14,554 bases of DNA from JAUXLW01 sp964195005 (GCA_964195005.1 CAXMOO010000017.1:1-14554); one strand, 5' to 3'; counted from the first letter of the stretch, positions 6,555-12,826 are shown. Notes: generated from the sequence alone by a model not told the origin. Numbers and translations are program-made.

Positions 6555-7967
6555 TCAGTTCGGGTCGTGGGGCAGGCTCCCGCGGGGCGCCCGCAAGAAA
6601 CCAAATGGGGTCTCGGCCAGGAAATTGGAAGCTCGCGAGGTGTAGATGTCGGCATAGCGCTCCACCTGCCGCGCAAACAGGCTCTTGTCGTTGCCGGCCC
6701 GCATTATGGGTCCCCACAGAGGATTTCCCAGCTCACCGGACGCCTTCGCCAAAGGCGCGATTCGCTCATCGAGAGCTGCGATCAACTCCTGAAGCCCCGC
6801 CAGCTGATCCGTCAGCTCCCGGTCGGAACCGGCACCCTCCCCTTGCCCGTGCTCAGAGCGAACCAGCGCCAGGCGCACCTGGGCCCGGTGGCGCTCGAGC
6901 TGGGTTTTCTCATCCATAAGCGCCTCGAGAACCTGCTGAGTGTCACGGAACCCAACCAGGTCCCGGGTCTCGGATTCGAGCTCTCTGATGATCAGAGCAG
7001 TCCGCCAGCGGAACATCGACTTGGACACGTGGACGTCCCCGAAGAGATGATCGCCGACGTAGAGGATTTCATCTCCAGAAAGGTCGAGGCTCTCCTCGAG
7101 AAGAGTGGCATTTCCACCGACGTAGACAACCCCCTGCTCGAGTTTGCCGAAGTGGGGCCGCAGCAGCGCCTGCTCCTCATCCACGACCCGGTAGAAGGGG
7201 TGATCGTGCGCGAAGAACAACGGCTTACCTGCTGAAACGATGATCGTGTCGAAGAGATCCCGCCAGCTCATAGACCCCGGCAGGTAAGGGTCGAAGGCCA
7301 GGCTCATCATCTGAGCGGCGAACTCCCAGTCCGAGTTGCTGATGAGCATCAGGTGCTTGCCGGCGTACCGCTGATCCAATAGCGCCTCCACCACTTCCGG
7401 GTCGGGCGCGACGTAGCGATCAGGGTCGGCGTGGATCTCATCCTCGAGAGCACCGTCCATGTGAGTCGCGTCGAGGGCGGTGCCAACTGCTTCTGCCAGG
7501 TCGTAGTAACTCATCACTCCCTTGATGCGCCCGGCGTCGAGCTGGTCGACGAGCTGAGCGAACAGGTTGGCCTCCGAAATGGAGTAGAGAGTGTTCAAGA
7601 ATGAGAAGCGGTCCTCAGCCAGGTCGACGAGGGTGCCGCTGTAGGCGTCCCGCAGCTCGTCATAACCAAGGATGCGAGTTCCGTGGGCACCCTTGATCAC
7701 ATAACCGAAGCGAGTGGCTTTGACCAGATTGCCGAGATCAAGATCGATCGCCAGGCCGCGTATCACCGACCGGGGCTGGAATTCGAGATCCGCCACAGGC
7801 CAGCCCTTGCTTGCAAGCCGCTCCCGGGTCAACTCGTAGGCGCGGCGTTCGAGGTCGGCGGTCTGATAATGGATCAGCGTGTAATCCATGTCGTAGCCGA
7901 TGGCCTTTATGGAACGGAGGTTCAGCGTCCGATTGATATATAACCCGCGGACCGGATCGTTCTTCAT
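6555..7967 (-). CDS. HAD-superfamily 5'-nucleotidase (HAD-IG family)
   Basis: A 470-aa cytosolic enzyme expected to dephosphorylate nucleoside 5'-monophosphates, of the same family as eukaryotic cytosolic IMP/GMP 5'-nucleotidase (cN-II). HAD motif I is YDMDYTL (Asp26 nucleophile, Asp28 acid/base). Motif II is ISNSDW, motif III is the Lys in SAGKPLFF, and motif IV is YVGDHLFGDV with the Mg-binding Asp. The region after motif IV (MDEKTQLERHRAQVRLALVR and on) looks helical or coiled-coil, as in family members. The start at 7967 follows a -10-like TAGCCT by 7 nt with no SD. It lies 33 nt downstream of the sigma-factor gene on the same strand but may also have its own promoter. A link with the nucleoside hydrolase in purine salvage is possible. 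Confidence 0.92.
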   Translation of the reverse strand: MKNDPVRGLYINRTLNLRSIKAIGYDMDYTLIHYQTADLERRAYELTRERLASKGWPVADLEFQPRSVIRGLAIDLDLGNLVKATRFGYVIKGAHGTRILGYDELRDAYSGTLVDLAEDRFSFLNTLYSISEANLFAQLVDQLDAGRIKGVMSYYDLAEAVGTALDATHMDGALEDEIHADPDRYVAPDPEVVEALLDQRYAGKHLMLISNSDWEFAAQMMSLAFDPYLPGSMSWRDLFDTIIVSAGKPLFFAHDHPFYRVVDEEQALLRPHFGKLEQGVVYVGGNATLLEESLDLSGDEILYVGDHLFGDVHVSKSMFRWRTALIIRELESETRDLVGFRDTQQVLEALMDEKTQLERHRAQVRLALVRSEHGQGEGAGSDRELTDQLAGLQELIAALDERIAPLAKASGELGNPLWGPIMRAGNDKSLFARQVERYADIYTSRASNFLAETPFGFLRAPRGSLPHDPN

Positions 7968-7974
7968 TGAGAGA

Positions 7975-7980
7975 AGGCTA
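7975..7980 (-). promoter_or_regulatory. -10 box TAGCCT (minus strand) for the 5'-nucleotidase gene
   Basis: On the minus strand TAGCCT ends 7 nt before the ATG at 7967. No SD lies between them, consistent with a nearly leaderless transcript. Confidence 0.45.
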
Positions 7981-7991
7981 GGCCGACCCTT

Positions 7992-8003
7992 TAGTGGTCA
8001 CTA
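7992..8003. promoter_or_regulatory. Palindrome TAGTG-GT-CACTA between sigma factor and nucleotidase
   Basis: A perfect 5-bp inverted repeat with a 2-bp centre overlaps the TAG stop of the sigma-factor gene and sits near the expected -35 region of the nucleotidase promoter. It resembles the palindrome at 1005-1020 (TAGTCAC...GTGACTA). Confidence 0.35.
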
Positions 8004-8933
8004 GATCAGAGCTTCTTCGCTCATTCCGAAGCTGGGATGGCGCAAACGGCACAGGGCAACCTTCTCGATCTGACGGATGCGCTCGGGGGTCAGGTTGAGC
8101 TCGGCCCCGATCTCGGGAAGAGCCTTTGGCTCGCCATCAACGAATCCGTAACGCAGTAACAGAATACGTCGCTCGCGGTCCGGCAGGCGGTTGATGGCCC
8201 TCAGCAGATCCTCACCCACTGCCAGCGCTTCCACCTGGGTAACGGGATCGTTCTCATCGTCTTCGACTACAACGAAGTCGCCCAGCATTGCTCCGTCTTC
8301 GCCCACAGGGCTCTCCAGGCTCACAGAGTCGGTGACCGCCAGGGCCTCCTCGACGTGCTCTTCGCTGAGCCCGGTCTCCCGGGACAACTCAGGGATGGTG
8401 GCGTTACGGCCCAGCTCGGCGTGCAGCCGGTTCTTGATGGCGTGGACAGTCGCCGCGGCGTCGGAGAGCCGGCCGGGCACTCGAATCGTACGCGACTTCT
8501 CAGTCACAGCCCGGCTCAGGGCCTGACGAATCCACCACGAGGCATAGGTGGAGAACTTGAATCCCTTGCGCCACTCGAACTTGTCGACTGCGCGCATGAG
8601 TCCCAGGTTTCCTTCCTGGATGAGATCGATGAAGTCGATGCCTTCGGCCCCGCGGAACTTGCGGGCATGAGCAACCACCAGCCGCAGGTTGCTGTTGAGG
8701 AAGTGGTTTCGGGCCTCCTCACCCGTGCGAATCTGGCGCTGCAGCTGCGTCTGCTCCTTCTTGCCGAAACGCTTGGTTTCCGCCAGGCGCTCGGAAGCCG
8801 CCCGTCCGCCCTCGATGGCTTGAGCCAGCTCAACTTCCTGCTCTGCCGTGAGCAGGTCGTGTCGAGCAACGTTATTCAGGTAATAGGTGACGTCGTCAAC
8901 GGCACCGCTGACCTGACGTTGGGTCGCAACCAC
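8001..8933 (-). CDS. RNA polymerase sigma-70 factor, RpoD/SigA-like (likely group 2)
   Basis: A 310-aa sigma factor that directs RNA polymerase to promoters. Region 1.2 (about 12-42) has the EQEVELAQAIEGG element. Region 2 (about 75-145) carries LRLVVAHARKF, DLIQEGNLGLMRAVDKFEW and FKFSTYASWWIRQAL, which cover core binding and -10 recognition. Region 3 follows (RVPGRLSD on). Region 4 (about 240-300) ends in PEIGAELNLTPERIRQIEKV, the -35-binding helix-turn-helix. It lacks the long acidic N-terminal region 1.1 typical of the principal sigma, so a non-essential group-2 (SigB/HrdD-like) factor is more likely, though a short principal sigma cannot be excluded. The start is GTG, with AGGAGG 8 nt upstream. 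A CRP-type palindrome overlaps its predicted transcription start. Confidence 0.93.
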   Translation of the reverse strand: MVATQRQVSGAVDDVTYYLNNVARHDLLTAEQEVELAQAIEGGRAASERLAETKRFGKKEQTQLQRQIRTGEEARNHFLNSNLRLVVAHARKFRGAEGIDFIDLIQEGNLGLMRAVDKFEWRKGFKFSTYASWWIRQALSRAVTEKSRTIRVPGRLSDAAATVHAIKNRLHAELGRNATIPELSRETGLSEEHVEEALAVTDSVSLESPVGEDGAMLGDFVVVEDDENDPVTQVEALAVGEDLLRAINRLPDRERRILLLRYGFVDGEPKALPEIGAELNLTPERIRQIEKVALCRLRHPSFGMSEEALI

Positions 8934-8941
8934 GTACTCCC

Positions 8942-8947
8942 CCTCCT
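8942..8947 (-). promoter_or_regulatory. Ribosome binding site AGGAGG for the sigma factor
   Basis: Minus-strand AGGAGG lies 8 nt before the GTG at 8933, within a longer GGAGGGGGAG run. It fixes the GTG as the start. Confidence 0.8.
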
Positions 8948-8962
8948 CTTATTCACCTGGCT

Positions 8963-8978
8963 TGTGAATGGGTTCACA
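8963..8978. promoter_or_regulatory. CRP/GlxR-type operator, TGTGA-N6-TCACA
   Basis: TGTGAATGGGTTCACA is a perfect match to the cAMP-receptor-protein consensus used by actinobacterial CRP and GlxR. The symmetry extends one more base on each side (TTGTGAA-TGGG-TTCACAA, 8962-8979). It lies immediately downstream of the sigma gene's -10 box and covers the expected transcription start, the usual geometry for repression. Confidence 0.75.
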
Positions 8979-8979
8979 A

Positions 8980-8985
8980 AGTATA
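8980..8985 (-). promoter_or_regulatory. -10 box TATACT of the sigma-factor promoter
   Basis: Minus-strand TATACT is close to the TATAAT consensus. With a start about 7 nt downstream, the 5' UTR would be about 40 nt and contain the AGGAGG. The -35 region is weak (ATGCAA at a 17-nt spacing), which suggests dependence on an activator or modest strength. Confidence 0.6.
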
Positions 8986-9068
8986 CGATGTTGAAACGGT
9001 TCTTGCATCTATTTTGTTCCCGATTTCGCCTGCTATCGGACCGCGAAAACCAGGTATATCGCAGCGGA

Positions 9069-9965
9069 CTAGAGCAAGGGGAGGATTTCAGCCACCGCCT
9101 CGATCGACCGGGCCGTAATTGGCTCGAGCACCAGCTGCATATGGGAGATTCCCAGTTCGCCGTAGGCGGCGATCTCCGCCGCAATTTGGTGGGGTGTGCC
9201 CTGGAAAGGCATCGACACCCCCCGGTCCGGGTCCCCGGTGAGGCGACCCTCCCCGCCTCCCAGTTGAATCAGCATGGCGGCGGATCGCTCCACCTCGGCC
9301 GGATCGCGACCCGCAGCCACCAGCGCGTTGTCGAGCTTCTCGATGATGGGCGGAAGGCGGGCGACGTCGTTCCCGAACCAGGCATACCAGGCATTCCATT
9401 GATCCATGAATGGAGCAGAAATCCGTAACATCCGTGGGCCCCGGGAGCCGATCATGATGGGAGGGCCCTGCAGGCGGGGGCCGCGGGGCAGTATTTCGCA
9501 ATCCCGCGCCGAGTAGTACTTGCCCTGGAAATCAATCGCCCCTTCCCTCACCAGGGTGCGGATGATCGTAAACGCCTCTTCGAAACGGCTGACCCTGTTG
9601 TCGAACGGAAAACCGAAAGCCGAGAACTCAGCCTGGTTCCAGCCGGCGCCCAGCCCGAGTATGAGCCTCCCGGCGCTGATTTCATCAACGGTCACAGCCT
9701 TCTTGGCCAGCATGGCCGGGCTGTGAAATGGCGTAGCAGCCACCAATGGGCCCAGCTCGACTCGCTCTGTGATGGCTGCGATTGCGGCAAGCTGCGACCA
9801 CGCCTCCCACGGCCCTGCCGCCGCCTTGGATTCAGAGCGATACAGCAAGTGGTCGCCCACCCAGATTGAATCAAAACCGGCCTCTTCAATGAGTCGAACC
9901 ATTTGACGAAGCTCCGGCCAGCGGACTTCGCGTTCGATTTCTGGCAGCTGGATCCCAACCTTCAC
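9069..9965 (-). CDS. Luciferase-like monooxygenase, probable F420-dependent oxidoreductase
   Basis: About 298 aa from the GTG at 9965. I chose this start because it overlaps the upstream stop codon as GTGA and because the family begins KVGIQLPEIE; the longer in-frame version from 10043 adds an unconvincing Arg-rich extension. GFDSIWVGDHLLYR, VAATPFHSPAMLAKKAVTVD and GRLILGLGAGWNQAEFSAFG are standard for the bacterial luciferase-like (LLM) family. The last two regions correspond to cofactor-binding parts of actinobacterial F420-dependent members, although FMN use cannot be excluded. The substrate is unknown. It is co-transcribed with the small Cys-containing protein just upstream. It probably acts in the cytoplasm. 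Confidence 0.88.
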   Translation of the reverse strand: MKVGIQLPEIEREVRWPELRQMVRLIEEAGFDSIWVGDHLLYRSESKAAAGPWEAWSQLAAIAAITERVELGPLVAATPFHSPAMLAKKAVTVDEISAGRLILGLGAGWNQAEFSAFGFPFDNRVSRFEEAFTIIRTLVREGAIDFQGKYYSARDCEILPRGPRLQGPPIMIGSRGPRMLRISAPFMDQWNAWYAWFGNDVARLPPIIEKLDNALVAAGRDPAEVERSAAMLIQLGGGEGRLTGDPDRGVSMPFQGTPHQIAAEIAAYGELGISHMQLVLEPITARSIEAVAEILPLL

Positions 9966-10324
9966 TGTGGTGACGCCGAGCCGGCAGACTGCGAGTGGCG
10001 GGCGCCGGCATCTGGAATCTCCACCTCGGAACCACAGACGCAAGCGTAAGTGGACCCGACTCCCTCGCGGGCTTTCTCAAAGTGCGAGACGAAGACGGTG
10101 GCACCGAGGCTGGGGCAGTGGGTGGTGAATGCCACCTCCTCCAGCTCGCGTTCCTCCGGGTTCAAGGCACGACGGTATCGGTTGACCTTGTTACGGGCTG
10201 CTTCGAGCTTGAAGTGCGCCTCCAGACGCTTTCGATAAGGGGCGTCGAACTTGGCCAGGTCGTCGCACAGACGCCAGGTCATGAGAAGCGTCTCGAAAGC
10301 CTCCGCCAGCACCGGATGCAACAT
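9962..10324 (-). CDS. Small conserved-looking unknown protein with C-terminal Cys cluster
   Basis: A 120-aa protein I do not recognise, starting at the ATG at 10324. A longer reading from 10420 is possible, but it is Arg-rich and runs into the repeat region. The N-terminal two thirds (AFETLLMTWRLCDDLAKFD... KLEAARNKVNRYRRALNPEEREL) is charged and probably helical. The C-terminal part has His69-Cys70 and a Cys95-x-Cys97 pair (HCPSLG... YACVCGSEVEIP), which resembles a small zinc-ribbon-like knuckle. Reality as a gene is supported by the GTGA overlap with the LLM gene and a -10 box (TAATCT) 7 nt before the ATG. A partner or adaptor for the oxidoreductase is inference only. Confidence 0.7.
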   Translation of the reverse strand: MLHPVLAEAFETLLMTWRLCDDLAKFDAPYRKRLEAHFKLEAARNKVNRYRRALNPEERELEEVAFTTHCPSLGATVFVSHFEKAREGVGSTYACVCGSEVEIPDAGARHSQSAGSASPQ

Positions 10325-10331
10325 GGCGAGG

Positions 10332-10337
10332 AGATTA
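10332..10337 (-). promoter_or_regulatory. -10 box TAATCT (minus strand) for the 120-aa gene
   Basis: Minus-strand TAATCT ends 7 nt before the ATG at 10324. There is no SD in between, so this two-gene unit also looks leaderless. Confidence 0.5.
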
Positions 10338-10393
10338 CCTGTTACTCGCCTCCCGGCCCAGCGGAGGCGTCGCCGAGCCGACAAACAGAACCG

Positions 10394-10680
10394 ACTCCGC
10401 AAGCGGAGCCGCGGCGCCACGGTCCGCGAAGTGTCCCGGAAGAAACAGACGGTTGCCCGAAAACATCAGCAACACGTTCGGCTCGAGCACTCGTGGCGCC
10501 GCCGCCAGCGTGAACCCACTCCGCAAGTGAGCGGCGCGCCACGGTCCAAATGCCCGAACAGCGATGAGGCGTCAGCCGAAGAGCGGACAAGCGGGTTGTA
10601 CAACTCGTGGCGCCGGCGGCGCCACGGTCCAAAAGCCCGAACAGCGATGAGGCGTCAGCCGAAGAGCGGATAAGCAGGGC
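10394..10680. repeat. Structured repeat region in the divergent intergenic space
   Basis: The 467-nt gap between the genes starting at 10324 and 10792 holds no convincing gene. It is built from recurring modules. A 60-bp direct repeat (10536-10595 and 10619-10678, period 83, 3 mismatches) begins GCGCCACGGTCC, and the same 12-mer also occurs at 10414-10425. ACTCCGCAAG occurs at 10394 and 10518, and ACTCGTGGCGCC at 10489 and 10603. CGTGGCGC and GCGCCACG can pair as a hairpin, with a 9-bp stem and 3-nt loop at 10606-10626 and a longer loop in the copy at 10492-10543. This could be a mobile-repeat remnant or a structured RNA. Confidence 0.8.
10606..10626. repeat. Hairpin CGTGGCGCC-GGC-GGCGCCACG
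   Basis: A perfect 9-bp inverted repeat with a 3-nt loop sits inside the repeat region, directly at the head of the second 60-bp repeat copy. There is no T-run after it on either strand, so it is not a standard terminator. Confidence 0.7.
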
Positions 10681-10686
10681 CAACAA

Positions 10687-10724
10687 TGTCGGGTACCCGA
10701 AAGAACACTGTCAACCACCCGACA
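10687..10724. promoter_or_regulatory. Nested palindromes upstream of the membrane operon
   Basis: TCGGGTACCCGA (10689-10700) is a perfect 12-bp palindrome. The overlapping TGTCGGGT (10687-10694) is also inverted as ACCCGACA at 10717-10724. So the half-site GGGT/ACCC occurs three times in 38 bp, which suggests an operator cluster about 70-100 nt before the start codon. A minus-strand TTGACA lies at 10709-10714. Confidence 0.4.
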
Positions 10725-10752
10725 AATTGAGAGGGTCCATGCCGCCAGATGC

Positions 10753-10769
10753 CTTGCAATAGTTGCAAG
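10753..10769 (+). promoter_or_regulatory. Leader hairpin CTTGCAA-TAG-TTGCAAG
   Basis: A perfect 7-bp inverted repeat with a 3-nt loop ends 7 nt before the ribosome binding site. The same heptamer TTGCAAG recurs at 10796-10802, over codons 2-4 of the gene. The left arm could therefore pair with either copy; the alternative would enclose the ribosome binding site and start codon in a loop. Confidence 0.4.
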
Positions 10770-10776
10770 CTCCCAA

Positions 10777-10783
10777 AAGGAGG
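10777..10783 (+). promoter_or_regulatory. Strong ribosome binding site AAGGAGG
   Basis: AAGGAGG lies 8 nt before the ATG at 10792 and is the best Shine-Dalgarno match in the window. It contrasts with the leaderless-type starts of many neighbours and fixes the start. Confidence 0.85.
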
Positions 10784-10791
10784 AGAGAAAA

Positions 10792-11733
10792 ATGGTTGCA
10801 AGGTTCGAGGCGCTCACTCGCCCGACCGCAGGGATCGACTTCCGGAAGCCGTCCAAACAACGCCGAATTGGCCTTGGATTGGCTTTCATCGGAGTCGTGA
10901 TCGCGGTCGTGACGTTGATCGCCAATATTGCCGCGGCAGGTGACGTCGGCGACGGAACCGATAGCACCCGAGAAACGCTGGCTTGGTCATTCGGATTGAC
11001 AACGACAGCGTTCGGAACCATCAAGCTTGGAATAGCAGTGATCCTTGTCGGGATCCTCGTCCGGCTTTGGCTCCGGGTGGATTCCGTCAAAGAAAGCCTC
11101 CCGCATTTGAGAGGCCCCGGGAACGGAGCTCCGGCAGCGGCCGGTACGCTCAACACTCCCTGGGGCAAAGCTACCGCCACCACGTCGGCGCCAGGACCGT
11201 TGCCGGTTCACAAAATGGCAAAGACGATGTGGTTCCCGATGCTCGCCATGGGCTTCATGGCCCTGATGGCCGGCCTGGTCGTCTCGCTGGTAGCAGCCGG
11301 CGAGTCTGGTGGAGGCTTCGTTTCAGCATTTGCCTGGGCGCAGGGCCTCCAGTTCCTGGGTGAGGCGATGCTGCTCGGTGGAATCGCATTCCTGCTCGGC
11401 TCAATCCTGGCGGCTCTCAGAGCCGGCGGAGGCGAGGTACAGGAATCGCTTGGCATCACCGTCAAGACATTGAAGATGCCGCTTTCGGCCAAGATATTCG
11501 TCGGCCTGATGATGGTGGGAATGATGCTGGGCGTGCTCCAGTTCATCCTCTACATCTTCGTTGCCACCGACGCATCCGCCAGCCCTGCGGCATGGTTCGC
11601 CTGGTTGGGACCGCTGCGTGAATTGAGCCTCGGCTTGATCCTCGCCAGCATTGTTCTGGCCCTTTACACGATCGGTACGGCCCTGGGCTTCCAGTTCAAC
11701 CGTATCAAAGAGATCATTGTGGAAGGGAGGTAG
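10792..11733 (+). CDS. Unknown six-helix membrane protein with AGGGEVQE / TLKMP motif
   Basis: A 313-aa integral membrane protein I do not recognise. Hydrophobic segments lie at about 27-48, 68-94, 146-169, 182-208, 234-258 and 272-300. The first two are joined by AAGDVGDGTDSTRET and separated from the rest by a Gly/Ala/Pro/Thr-rich linker (about 106-140). Between helices 4 and 5 is RAGGGEVQESLG (210-221) and then VKTLKMPLSAKIF (224-236), an intracellular or extracellular loop shared with the next gene. The last four helices align with the whole of the downstream protein. A weak similarity between the first two helices and the last two suggests an internal duplication. Strong SD, first gene of a two-gene operon. 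Confidence 0.85.
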   Translation: MVARFEALTRPTAGIDFRKPSKQRRIGLGLAFIGVVIAVVTLIANIAAAGDVGDGTDSTRETLAWSFGLTTTAFGTIKLGIAVILVGILVRLWLRVDSVKESLPHLRGPGNGAPAAAGTLNTPWGKATATTSAPGPLPVHKMAKTMWFPMLAMGFMALMAGLVVSLVAAGESGGGFVSAFAWAQGLQFLGEAMLLGGIAFLLGSILAALRAGGGEVQESLGITVKTLKMPLSAKIFVGLMMVGMMLGVLQFILYIFVATDASASPAAWFAWLGPLRELSLGLILASIVLALYTIGTALGFQFNRIKEIIVEGR

Positions 11734-11735
11734 CC

Positions 11736-12371
11736 ATGACAACTGAGACTCTTACAACAGACTTCCCAATCGAGACCACTACCCGATCACCCGGGCGCAA
11801 CAAGCCCCAGCAGATAGGTGGGCGTCTCTGGCTACCAATGTTCCTGATGGCGCTGATGGCATTCGCCGTCGGCTTCATCCTCTCGCTCGTCCAGGCGGGA
11901 GAACTATCCGACAACGGCGGCGTAATCAACGACACCAGTGAGTCGCTCAAGCACTTGAAGGCCGCCTTCATGTTCCTGGGCTTCGCCTCGGTGTTCGCTT
12001 CCATCTCGTTTGCTATCAGCCGCATCCTCGGCGAATTTCGCGCCGGGGGCGGAGAAGTGCAAGAGACGGTGGGCGGCGACGTACGCACGTTGAAGATGCC
12101 GAAGAGTGCCAAGGTCTTTATGGCCGGAATGATGATGGCGATGATGCTCATCCTCATCCCGGTGATCTTGCACTTCGTGTTCGCCGCAGATGTCAGCGAC
12201 ACGGCTGAATCGCTCGAGGATTCCGAACAGCGGTTCATCGTGCTGGAGGGCATCCGCAGGCTGGGAGTGGCGGTCTACTTGTTCGCCATAGCCTTTGGCC
12301 TGGCGACGATCATCCAGGTGCTGCGCTTCCAGGGCATCAGAATTCGGGAGCTGGTCAGTAACAACAACTGA
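11736..12371 (+). CDS. Unknown four-helix membrane protein, paralogue of the preceding gene
   Basis: A 211-aa membrane protein that starts 2 nt after the upstream TAG, with GGGAGG (11725-11730) 5 nt before the ATG, so the pair is co-translated. A polar Thr-rich N-terminus is followed by helices at about 31-54, 76-98, 127-150 and 176-197. LWLPMFLMALMAFAVGFILS matches MWFPMLAMGFMALMAGLVVS of its neighbour, and FRAGGGEVQETVGGDVRTLK (101-120), running on into MPKSAKVF, matches the neighbour's central loop almost residue for residue. The Met-rich helix GMMMAMMLILIPVIL is notable. No known transporter or enzyme motif is seen. The two proteins probably form a hetero-oligomer. The operon ends in a strong terminator 15 nt after the stop. 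Confidence 0.85.
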   Translation: MTTETLTTDFPIETTTRSPGRNKPQQIGGRLWLPMFLMALMAFAVGFILSLVQAGELSDNGGVINDTSESLKHLKAAFMFLGFASVFASISFAISRILGEFRAGGGEVQETVGGDVRTLKMPKSAKVFMAGMMMAMMLILIPVILHFVFAADVSDTAESLEDSEQRFIVLEGIRRLGVAVYLFAIAFGLATIIQVLRFQGIRIRELVSNNN

Positions 12372-12385
12372 GCACGCGAGCTAAC

Positions 12386-12419
12386 GAAAATCGGCCCCCC
12401 ACCCGGGGGGCCGATTTTC
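12386..12419. terminator. Strong, probably bidirectional rho-independent terminator
   Basis: GAAAATCGGCCCCCC and GGGGGGCCGATTTTC form a perfect 15-bp stem with an ACCC loop. The A/T tracts at the stem base give a U-run on both strands, so it can end the membrane operon (plus) and the lipoprotein gene (minus), which stops 10 nt beyond it. It is the only clear terminator in the window. Confidence 0.93.
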
Positions 12420-12428
12420 CATGAGCCC

Positions 12429-12779
12429 TCAACAAGCAACCGCCAGTTCGGCCACTAGCTCCTCTCCGACTGGACCGCCTGGTTGCAGCTGCTCGAGGCG
12501 GCCGCATAACAGAGGAGAGCCGACGGCGAGGGCGGCAGTGCAGCCCACCGACTCCGCATCCCGGGCCTGTTCCAGCATGGCGGCAGCATTGCTGTTTGCG
12601 GCCGCGTCATCAATCCCTCCCGGCACGTCGAGGCCCGCGAGGACCCGCTGCTGCAGCACCACCCAACGGTCGGCGAGACCGGCACAGGCGTCGGCCCCGT
12701 CATCTGTCCCGGAGCTGCAAGCTGTAGCAACCATCATCACCGTGACCAGGAGGAGGCCCATATGCGAGAACCGAAACAC
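12429..12779 (-). CDS. Small predicted lipoprotein
   Basis: A 116-aa protein with a signal peptide (MFRFSHMGLLLVTVMMVATA) ending in a lipobox-like ATA-Cys21, so it is probably lipid-anchored on the outer face of the membrane. The mature part (SSGTDDGADACAGLADRW on) is Ala/Leu/Glu-rich and contains Cys32, Cys80, Cys92 and a C-terminal Cys116, an even number that could form two disulfides. No known domain is recognised. The start is GTG, with AGGAGG (minus strand, 12784-12789) 4 nt upstream; the ATG seven codons in has no SD. It is divergent from the YczE-like gene and shares the terminator of the membrane operon. Confidence 0.75.
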   Translation of the reverse strand: MFRFSHMGLLLVTVMMVATACSSGTDDGADACAGLADRWVVLQQRVLAGLDVPGGIDDAAANSNAAAMLEQARDAESVGCTAALAVGSPLLCGRLEQLQPGGPVGEELVAELAVAC

Positions 12780-12814
12780 GCCTCCTCCTGTCTCTTAGCC
12801 AACCCCTCCCGGGT

Positions 12815-12820
12815 TACGCT
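12815..12820 (+). promoter_or_regulatory. -10 box TACGCT for the YczE-like gene
   Basis: TACGCT fits TANNNT and ends 6 nt before the ATG at 12827. No SD is present, so the mRNA would be leaderless. Confidence 0.5.
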
Positions 12821-12826
12821 ACCTCG

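Noticed and set aside
6542..6558. Inverted repeat CTGAG-N7-CTCAG between the convergent aminotransferase and nucleotidase genes as a terminator.
   Set aside because: The stem is only 5 bp with no T-run, and it overlaps both stop codons. It is too weak to call.
10536..10678. The regularly spaced 60-bp repeats as a CRISPR array.
   Set aside because: There are only two full copies, the repeat is far too long, the 23-bp spacer holds hairpin sequence, and no cas gene is present.
10342..11183. Long minus-strand open frames over the repeats, each containing LSALRLTPHRCSG-x-WTVA.
   Set aside because: The shared peptide is just the translated DNA repeat. One frame runs antisense through the first membrane gene, and neither has an RBS or family likeness.
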